A stretch of 46,981 bases of DNA, taken from Hespellia sp. (GTDB taxonomy: Bacteria; Bacillota; Clostridia; Lachnospirales; Lachnospiraceae). Positions 44,594-46,981 of the stretch are shown here, one piece after another. The stretch is taken from assembly GCA_022790755.1 (NCBI GenBank), contig JAAVXR010000077.1, positions 1-46,981 of the forward strand, read 5' to 3'. Position 1 is the stretch's first letter. Each line of letters opens with the position of its first letter. Under the pieces are notes generated by a model. It had not been told where the DNA came from. It searched no databases and worked only from the letters and a program-made list of their open reading frames with translations. The position numbers and the translations under genes were made by a program.

Positions 44594-46981
44594 CTATTCC
44601 ACATCATCCGAATAGTCTTCGAATTCCATGTCCACATTTTCGTAATCATCCAGCTCTTCCTCTGTCTCTTCTTCCACATCCAGCAGCTCTTCTCCTATGA
44701 ATTCCTGCTCTGTGAAACCATGGTCTCCGTAGGATTCGTTGTCATCCCGATACCTTCTGTCCCCCTCGATAATAGAGTTCAGGTTGGTGTCACCATAATC
44801 TGCCGTTTCCATAATCTCCACTTCCGTGTTGTCATCGCGAAGCACTCTCACATCCAGGCCAAGTGACTGGAGTTCCTTCAGCAATACCTTGAAAGATTCC
44901 GGTATACCAGGTTCCGGAATATTCTCGCCCTTGATAATTGCCTCGTAGGTCTTCACACGTCCGATGACATCGTCGGATTTCACTGTCAAAATCTCCTGCA
45001 ACGTGTAAGATGCACCATAAGCCTCAAGTGCCCAAACTTCCATCTCACCGAAACGCTGTCCACCGAACTGAGCTTTTCCACCCAATGGCTGTTGTGTTAC
45101 CAGAGAATAAGGACCCGTAGAACGCGCATGAATCTTATCGTCTACCAGGTGATGCAGCTTTAGATAATGCATATGGCCGATTGTTACCGGACTATCAAAA
45201 AATTCTCCGGTACGACCATCCCGCAAACGAACCTTTCCATCCCTGGAAAGCGGAACCCCTTTCCACAGGCTTCTATGCTCCCTGTTCTCATACAGATATT
45301 TCATCACCTCTGGAAGTAATTCTTCCTTATGCTTCTTCTCAAAGTCTTCCCACTCCAGATTAACATAATCATTTGCCAGATCCAACGTATCCATAATGTC
45401 ATTCTCATCTGCACCGTCAAACACCGGTGTGGAAATGTTAAATCCAAGCGCTTTCGCCGCCAAACTCAAATGAATCTCCAAAACCTGTCCGATATTCATA
45501 CGGGACGGCACACCCAAAGGATTCAACACAATATCCAACGGCCGTCCATTCGGCAGGAATGGCATATCTTCCACTGGAAGCACACGAGAAACAACACCTT
45601 TATTTCCATGACGTCCTGCCATCTTATCTCCAACAGAAATCTTTCTCTTCTGCGCGATATAAATGCGAACCGCCTGGTTGACTCCTGGAGACAATTCATC
45701 ACCGTTCTCCCTGGTAAATACTTTGGCATCCACGACAATTCCATACTCACCGTGGGGCACCTTCAAAGAAGTATCTCTTACCTCTCTCGCCTTCTCACCA
45801 AATATCGCGCGAAGCAGACGCTCCTCTGCCGTCAGCTCTGTCTCTCCCTTTGGAGTTACTTTGCCGACCAGAATATCTCCGGCACGCACTTCTGCACCGA
45901 TCCGGATAATTCCTCTCTCATCCAAATCTTTCAGTGCATCATCGCCGACACCTGGAATATCCCTTGTAATCTCTTCCGGTCCCAACTTCGTATCGCGCGC
46001 TTCCGCTTCGTATTCTTCAATATGCACCGAAGTATATACATCATCCTGCACCAGACGCTCACTCAACAGAACCGCATCCTCATAATTATAGCCTTCCCAG
46101 GTCATAAATCCAATCAATGGATTCTTACCGAGCGCCATCTCGCCATTTGCCGTGGAAGGTCCGTCCGCGATTACCTCATCCGCCTCCACACGGTCCCCTT
46201 TATTGACAATCGGCCTCTGATTATAACAGTTGCTCTGATTACTGCGCAGAAATTTTGTTAATTTATACGTGTGACGGTTTCCGTCATCCTGTCTCACCAC
46301 AATCTCTGTGGATGTCGCTCGCTCAACAATACCGCCCTGCTCCGCAACCACACAGACGCCGGAATCCACAGCCGCCTTTGTCTCCATACCAGTTCCAACT
46401 ACTGGAGCCTCCGTCATCAGAAGCGGAACTGCCTGACGCTGCATGTTGGAACCCATCAGCGCACGGTTTGCATCGTCATTTTCCAGGAAAGGAATCAACG
46501 CTGTCGCGACAGAAAATACCATCTTCGGCGAGACGTCCATATAATCAAATCTGCTCCGCTCATATTCCTGTGTCTCTTCCCGGTACCGACCAGATACATT
46601 CTTACGCACAAAATGTCCTTCTGCATCCAAAGGTTCATTCGCCTGCGCCACATGATAGTTATCCTCTTCATCCGCCGTCATGTATACGACTTCATCTGTG
46701 ACAACCGGGCTCTCCGGATCTGTCTTATCTATCTTACGATAAGGAGCTTCCACAAAACCGTACTGGTTAATCCTTGCATAACATGCAAGCGAGTTGATCA
46801 GACCGATATTTGGACCTTCAGGAGTCTCGATCGGACACATTCTTCCATAATGTGAATAGTGAACGTCCCGGACCTCAAACCCGGCACGATCCCTCGATAA
46901 TCCTCCTGGTCCCAACGCGGACAAACGCCGTTTGTGCGTCAACTCACCCAGTGGATTATTCTGATCCATAAACTGTGACAA
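44594..46981 (-). CDS. rpoB: DNA-directed RNA polymerase subunit beta (partial, N-terminus outside window)
   Basis: The gene runs off the right edge. The 795 visible residues begin [19 protein letters not shown] inside the rifampicin-binding cluster; the aspartate, histidine and serine where resistance changes commonly occur are the sensitive-type residues. [71 protein letters not shown] and [22 protein letters not shown] follow. The C-terminus ends with an acidic tail rich in Glu and Asp. The TTG at 46979-46981 is an internal leucine codon, not a start. Confidence 0.99.
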   Translation of the reverse strand: MSQFMDQNNPLGELTHKRRLSALGPGGLSRDRAGFEVRDVHYSHYGRMCPIETPEGPNIGLINSLACYARINQYGFVEAPYRKIDKTDPESPVVTDEVVYMTADEEDNYHVAQANEPLDAEGHFVRKNVSGRYREETQEYERSRFDYMDVSPKMVFSVATALIPFLENDDANRALMGSNMQRQAVPLLMTEAPVVGTGMETKAAVDSGVCVVAEQGGIVERATSTEIVVRQDDGNRHTYKLTKFLRSNQSNCYNQRPIVNKGDRVEADEVIADGPSTANGEMALGKNPLIGFMTWEGYNYEDAVLLSERLVQDDVYTSVHIEEYEAEARDTKLGPEEITRDIPGVGDDALKDLDERGIIRIGAEVRAGDILVGKVTPKGETELTAEERLLRAIFGEKAREVRDTSLKVPHGEYGIVVDAKVFTRENGDELSPGVNQAVRIYIAQKRKISVGDKMAGRHGNKGVVSRVLPVEDMPFLPNGRPLDIVLNPLGVPSRMNIGQVLEIHLSLAAKALGFNISTPVFDGADENDIMDTLDLANDYVNLEWEDFEKKHKEELLPEVMKYLYENREHRSLWKGVPLSRDGKVRLRDGRTGEFFDSPVTIGHMHYLKLHHLVDDKIHARSTGPYSLVTQQPLGGKAQFGGQRFGEMEVWALEAYGASYTLQEILTVKSDDVIGRVKTYEAIIKGENIPEPGIPESFKVLLKELQSLGLDVRVLRDDNTEVEIMETADYGDTNLNSIIEGDRRYRDDNESYGDHGFTEQEFIGEELLDVEEETEEELDDYENVDMEFEDYSDDVE

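Noticed and set aside
45329-46261. A 310-codon plus-strand open frame inside rpoB
   Set aside because: Entirely antisense to conserved rpoB sequence; it is a codon-bias shadow with no family features.
46979-46981. TTG at the window edge as the rpoB start
   Set aside because: It encodes the internal leucine of the LSQFMDQ motif in the rifampicin-binding region; the gene continues outside the window.

Overview
The window looks like a chromosomal segment of a low-to-moderate GC Gram-positive anaerobe of the Clostridia, most likely Lachnospiraceae. This is inferred from the set of genes: GlgC/GlgD pair, DnaD-domain protein plus DnaC-like loader, an extended Prs, SpoVG, duplicated FeoA with FeoB and a Cys-rich partner, archaeal-type ProRS, strong AGGAGG ribosome binding sites and frequent TTG/GTG starts. 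No 16S sequence or tRNA is present to confirm it. Most genes lie on the minus strand.

Region 1 (1-6.5 kb) is a sugar catabolism locus: an AlsB-like sugar-binding lipoprotein (cut by the window edge), an aldose-epimerase-like protein and a D-lyxose isomerase family protein form one operon. Its promoter has a perfect LacI-type palindrome between the -35 and -10, and the LacI-family regulator gene is divergent. A ribulose-phosphate 4-epimerase (AraD) and an FGGY sugar kinase follow, each with its own likely promoter. Together they could bring an aldopentose to D-xylulose 5-phosphate.

Region 2 (6.5-8.2 kb) holds decayed or obscure DNA: a multiply broken AAA-ATPase-like gene and a small operon of unknown short proteins whose membrane protein is split by a probable 5-bp duplication.

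Region 3 (8.2-13.1 kb) is the str operon, rpsL-rpsG-fusA-tuf, with its own promoter, a second promoter before tuf, and a repeat-like palindrome directly after rpsL. It is separated from rpoB-rpoC (41-47 kb, the other end of the window) by 28 kb of unrelated genes.

Region 4 (13.1-20.6 kb) has an orphan fucosyltransferase-like gene, an xpaC-like/telA/proS gene string, a Na+/Ca2+ exchanger and an RluA-type pseudouridine synthase.

Region 5 (20.7-28.6 kb) is a seven-gene sugar operon: a fused PTS IIC-IID, aldo/keto reductase, MFS permease, PTS IIB, PTS IIA, class II aldolase and zinc alcohol dehydrogenase. A divergent RpiR-type regulator with an atypical sensor domain sits upstream.

Region 6 (28.7-32.8 kb) has a cupin protein, a conserved hypothetical with a FlgM-like segment, spoVG with an apparent 1-nt frameshift, and the glycogen genes glgC-glgD.

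Region 7 (32.9-37.8 kb) runs on the plus strand: murC, then a DnaD-domain gene, a DnaC-like gene and prs. A cluster of DnaA-box-like sites lies between murC and the DnaD gene.

Region 8 (37.8-40.8 kb) is a ferrous iron uptake operon, feoA-feoA-feoB-Cys-rich protein, with a consensus promoter overlapped by a Fur-box-like sequence and followed by a second palindrome. Region 9 (40.9-47 kb) is rpoC and the 3' two-thirds of rpoB. All functional statements come from reading motifs and context by eye; no database search was run.
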